64,000 nucleotides of DNA from Lachnospiraceae bacterium UBA2864 (GTDB lineage: Bacteria; Bacillota; Clostridia; Lachnospirales; Lachnospiraceae). Positions within the stretch are counted from its first letter, which is position 1, and each line of letters opens with the position of its first letter. Below, piece after piece: positions 61,585-64,000 of the stretch. The stretch is from the NCBI GenBank assembly GCA_002350525.1, contig DEFA01000051.1, positions 1 through 64,000 of the forward strand, written 5' to 3'. Below the pieces are notes generated by a model. It was not told the origin of the DNA. It made no database searches and worked only from the letters and a program-made list of their open reading frames with translations. The position numbers and the translations under genes were made by a program.

Positions 61585-62373
61585 CTATTTTCCTGACTTT
61601 GAACCGCCTGTTGCCGCCGATATATAGGAATTATAGAATTCCATCCTGTACTGTTTCGGTGTATAACCCGTGAGCTTATGAAAAGCTTTTGTAAAATGAC
61701 TCTGCGAGCAGAATGCCAGCGAATACGCTATCTGCGAATAGGAGTAATCGGTCTTCTTAAGAAGTGCCATGGAAGTTTCGATTCTTATATTCATAAGGTA
61801 TTCCCCTATCGTCTTACCTGTTTCCTTCTTAAAAATCGTCGCAAGATAACAGGGATTGAGCTTTACTTTATCCGCCATATCTTCAAGTGTGATCTTCTCG
61901 TTGAAATGCGAATCTATATAATTCATACAATCAAAAACCGGTTTCGTATACACCCTTTCCCTCTTGTACTCTCTTACCAGCTCAACAAAAACCGTCCATA
62001 CCTCGCGATTCAATTCTCTGATCTCATCTATCGACTTCGCAACATCAGCTTTCTGTATATATACATCCGATGTCGAATACACTGTCTCCTGTGGTATTCC
62101 CGCCTCGATAAGATATCTGGTCGCCAGTCCGGTATTTATTATAAAAAGATATCTCATATTGCGAACCGGATCCTTCGAAAGCTTCCCCTGGATATCCGGA
62201 TTAAGCTGATTAATAGAATCATCCACTGCCCTCATATCCCCTTTCATAAGAAGCTGAAATCTGTTGGACTCATCCTGATAAGTAGTATGAATATAACCCT
62301 TTTCCGCATTGTCATGCAGAAGCTTTCTTATTTCCTCAAAGTTGATAATTCTCTTATTATCCGTCGTTTTCAT
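61585..62373 (-). CDS. AraC-family transcriptional regulator
   Basis: The 262-residue protein has an unassigned N-terminal regulatory part (residues 1-155) and a C-terminal AraC DNA-binding domain (LEDMADKVKLNPCYLATIFK; AFCSQSHFTKAFHKLTGYTP). The N-terminal part resembles regulators with a helical sensory region and no cupin. ATG at 62373 follows AGGGAGATTG. It is divergent from the MutS-like gene across 152 bp. Confidence 0.85.
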   Translation of the reverse strand: MKTTDNKRIINFEEIRKLLHDNAEKGYIHTTYQDESNRFQLLMKGDMRAVDDSINQLNPDIQGKLSKDPVRNMRYLFIINTGLATRYLIEAGIPQETVYSTSDVYIQKADVAKSIDEIRELNREVWTVFVELVREYKRERVYTKPVFDCMNYIDSHFNEKITLEDMADKVKLNPCYLATIFKKETGKTIGEYLMNIRIETSMALLKKTDYSYSQIAYSLAFCSQSHFTKAFHKLTGYTPKQYRMEFYNSYISAATGGSKSGK

Positions 62374-62525
62374 ATCAATCTCCCTATATTTTATCCATCG
62401 GATCATCTCATTCCGGAAAAAAACATACAAAAAGATTGTAACACAAATATAAATATTTTTATATACGCATCACCTCTCATATTCTAAACTGAATATTATG
62501 AGCAATGTATAAGAGGGAGTCTGAT

Positions 62526-64000
62526 ATGGATATATTATTTGCCGAAAATTCTAAAAGAAAGACCGTTGAATTAAAGCCCGAAACCGTGAAAGATCTTGCG
62601 CTTCAGGATATTCTCGACAACATCTCCGATTCGGAAAGCGAGATGATCATCCTCCGCGATATCTTCACTCATATCCCTATCGATACGAATGACACAAGAT
62701 ACAGATCTGAGATACTTAAGGATTTTCTCGAAAATGACGCCATGACAGACGAAATGACGGATGCTCTCAGCTATATCAGGACCCTCAAGGACTACGGACA
62801 CAGTAAACTTCTTCAGTTGAGCGACGACAGAACTCTTTATGTTCTTCTCGAACATCTGAGAGAGTTAATGATATATATTGAGGCAACCGAAGCCATAGTA
62901 TCCTGTCTCAAAAAGCATAAGATAAGATCAACAGGACTCAGATCCGTTCTTACCCGACTCGAAAGTATCGTCACGGATGATAAGTTTGAACTGGCAAAGA
63001 AGGACGTTAAGAAGATGCTGCACGACCTTTCCAACGTAAAGGGCGCCTTCATCGGAGTAAACTTTACTCCGGACCTTAATATCGAACAGGTAACTTCGGT
63101 TGAGTTCGTTCCATACCGCATAAGATCAAAATATAAATTTGCGGAAATAGCAGCATTTATCAGTAATGTTAATTCCAATGCAATGGCATCCAATTCCGTA
63201 GGTAAGCCTTGGGCTCCTACCCGTGTTATAGATCCGCTTCTTGTATCTATGACACCGAATATAGAAAAACACCTGAAGCTTAATATCATAAGAATTAAAC
63301 ACATCATGAACAAATACGTAAAGCTGGACAGTTCATCTATTACGGAACTGTATGAAGGCCTTACTTATTACCTGTGTATGACAAAACTCAGCAGAAGACT
63401 CAGGAAAGAAGGCTGCGAGATATGCCTTCCGGAGATAACAGATACCGAAGGAATAAAGCTCGACATTAAAGATCTCTATAATATAAGACTCTTTTTTGCC
63501 GGTGAGAAGAATATCGTAAAGAACGATTTTTCCTTCTCGCCTGAAGAGAATCTCTTTATTCTCACGGGACCTAACAGAGGCGGCAAGACCATAATAGAGC
63601 AGGCTCTCGGAATCATATCCATTATGGCCGCCATCGGTTCTTTCGTAACCGCATCTTCCTGCAAGGGACGCCCGTTCCATAACATACTTACTCATTTTCC
63701 TATAGATGAGAATCTTACTATAAATTACGGACGACTCGGCGAAGAAGCCATACGTATCAAGGAGATAGTAAAAGAAGCAGACGATAAGACACTTATCCTG
63801 TTTAATGAAACTTATTCCACAACCAGTGCAGCCGACGGCCTCTATCTCTCCAAGGATCTCCTTCGCATACTGAAGGAACACGGAACTGCAGTAGTCTTCA
63901 ATACTCATATTCATGAGCTCGCCCGCTCCCTTGATGAGATGAATCGTTGGGACGGACAAAGCAAGTTTGTAAGTCTTGTTATGGAGATTAAGGATAACGT
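62526..64000 (+). CDS. MutS-like ATPase, incomplete at window end
   Basis: A plus-strand frame opens at ATG 62526 after GAGGGAG and stays open to the end of the window (491 codons seen). Residues 347-355 are the MutS-type Walker A (TGPNRGGKT) and the sequence has the core connector and ATPase of the MutS family, without the N-terminal mismatch-binding domain. The Walker B motif reads LFNETYSTTSA, with N427-E428 where MutS has D-E; a terminal NTHIHEL resembles the MutS H-loop. It is not mutS proper; it belongs to the MutS-related proteins of unknown function. The C-terminus is cut by the window edge. Confidence 0.82.
   Translation, partial: MDILFAENSKRKTVELKPETVKDLALQDILDNISDSESEMIILRDIFTHIPIDTNDTRYRSEILKDFLENDAMTDEMTDALSYIRTLKDYGHSKLLQLSDDRTLYVLLEHLRELMIYIEATEAIVSCLKKHKIRSTGLRSVLTRLESIVTDDKFELAKKDVKKMLHDLSNVKGAFIGVNFTPDLNIEQVTSVEFVPYRIRSKYKFAEIAAFISNVNSNAMASNSVGKPWAPTRVIDPLLVSMTPNIEKHLKLNIIRIKHIMNKYVKLDSSSITELYEGLTYYLCMTKLSRRLRKEGCEICLPEITDTEGIKLDIKDLYNIRLFFAGEKNIVKNDFSFSPEENLFILTGPNRGGKTIIEQALGIISIMAAIGSFVTASSCKGRPFHNILTHFPIDENLTINYGRLGEEAIRIKEIVKEADDKTLILFNETYSTTSAADGLYLSKDLLRILKEHGTAVVFNTHIHELARSLDEMNRWDGQSKFVSLVMEIKDN

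Noticed and set aside
62571..63959. Several minus-strand frames at the right end
   Set aside because: They are antisense to the MutS-like gene, whose ATPase motifs and ribosome site are convincing.
1..64000. CRISPR arrays, tRNA or rRNA genes
   Set aside because: No regularly spaced repeats, tRNA T-loop-like sequences in a clover-leaf context, or rRNA segments were recognised when reading through.

Overview
The window looks like chromosomal DNA of a low-GC, Gram-positive anaerobe of the class Clostridia, most likely a Lachnospiraceae relative such as Butyrivibrio or Lachnospira. This is inferred from strong AGGAGG-type ribosome binding sites, AT-rich spacers, and the gene families present (CUT1 sugar transport with two GH36 alpha-galactosidases, a CD3324-like small HTH protein, LytTR/DUF3021, VTC/DUF4956/beta-helix, many AraC and MerR/GyrI-like regulators, 4Fe-4S aldo-keto reductase and DUF362 proteins). 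No rRNA, tRNA or CRISPR array was recognised. Most genes lie on the minus strand.

Region 1-8600 is accessory DNA. It carries a degraded gene, a HEPN-type Abi_2 abortive-infection gene, a small doubtful gene, and a 1514-residue nuclease-STAND NTPase of Avs (antiviral STAND) type. A frameshifted winged-helix gene, a Phd/YefM-ParE toxin-antitoxin pair and a 5'-truncated tyrosine recombinase follow. Paired direct repeats of GGTGCA type, 11 bp apart, flank the defence block (387 and 6957) and recur at 10834, which suggests integrase sites left by successive insertions.

Region 8600-23100 is a mixture of housekeeping and orphan genes. It holds an AraC-phosphotransferase fusion, a deoxyinosine glycosylase, GNAT and HD proteins, argG with its own promoter, a Lon-like AAA+ ATPase without protease, two small companions of that ATPase, a structured 130-base intergenic element, a flavodoxin-fold oxidoreductase, an AraC-GyrI regulator, a secreted protein, a HAD nucleotidase and cysS.

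Region 23100-31900 is an alpha-galactoside utilisation locus. From upstream to downstream it contains a divergent AraC regulator (+), a GH36 alpha-galactosidase, a sugar-binding lipoprotein, two permeases and a second, shorter GH36-like enzyme. No transport ATPase is encoded here, so a shared MsmK-like ATPase elsewhere is expected. A 15-bp motif is shared by the two upstream regions of the minus-strand genes.

Region 31900-51100 is a run of small transcription units: VOC protein, MerR-GyrI, serine hydrolase, TetR/hydrolase pair with an inverted operator around its promoter, P1B-type metal ATPase, TetR, ArsR-methyltransferase pair, CPBP protease, MerR-creatininase pair and an EamA transporter. 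A DNA-repair-flavoured series follows (SAP-like protein, AlkD, SPL-type radical SAM, YcaQ glycosylase) with GNAT, YjbR, RidA and WYL genes.

Region 51380-54260 is one plus-strand operon: a membrane protein, LytTR regulator, DUF3021 protein, then a 12-codon leader peptide inside a chain of hairpins in front of a Mef-like MFS exporter. This resembles ribosome-mediated attenuation of an antibiotic efflux gene.

Region 54270-64000 has two Fe-S proteins. It then carries a VTC / DUF4956 / beta-helix lipoprotein operon with a well-formed promoter preceded by direct repeats, next to an orphan LytTR response regulator. A membrane-anchored protein, an AraC regulator and a MutS-like ATPase cut by the window end complete it.
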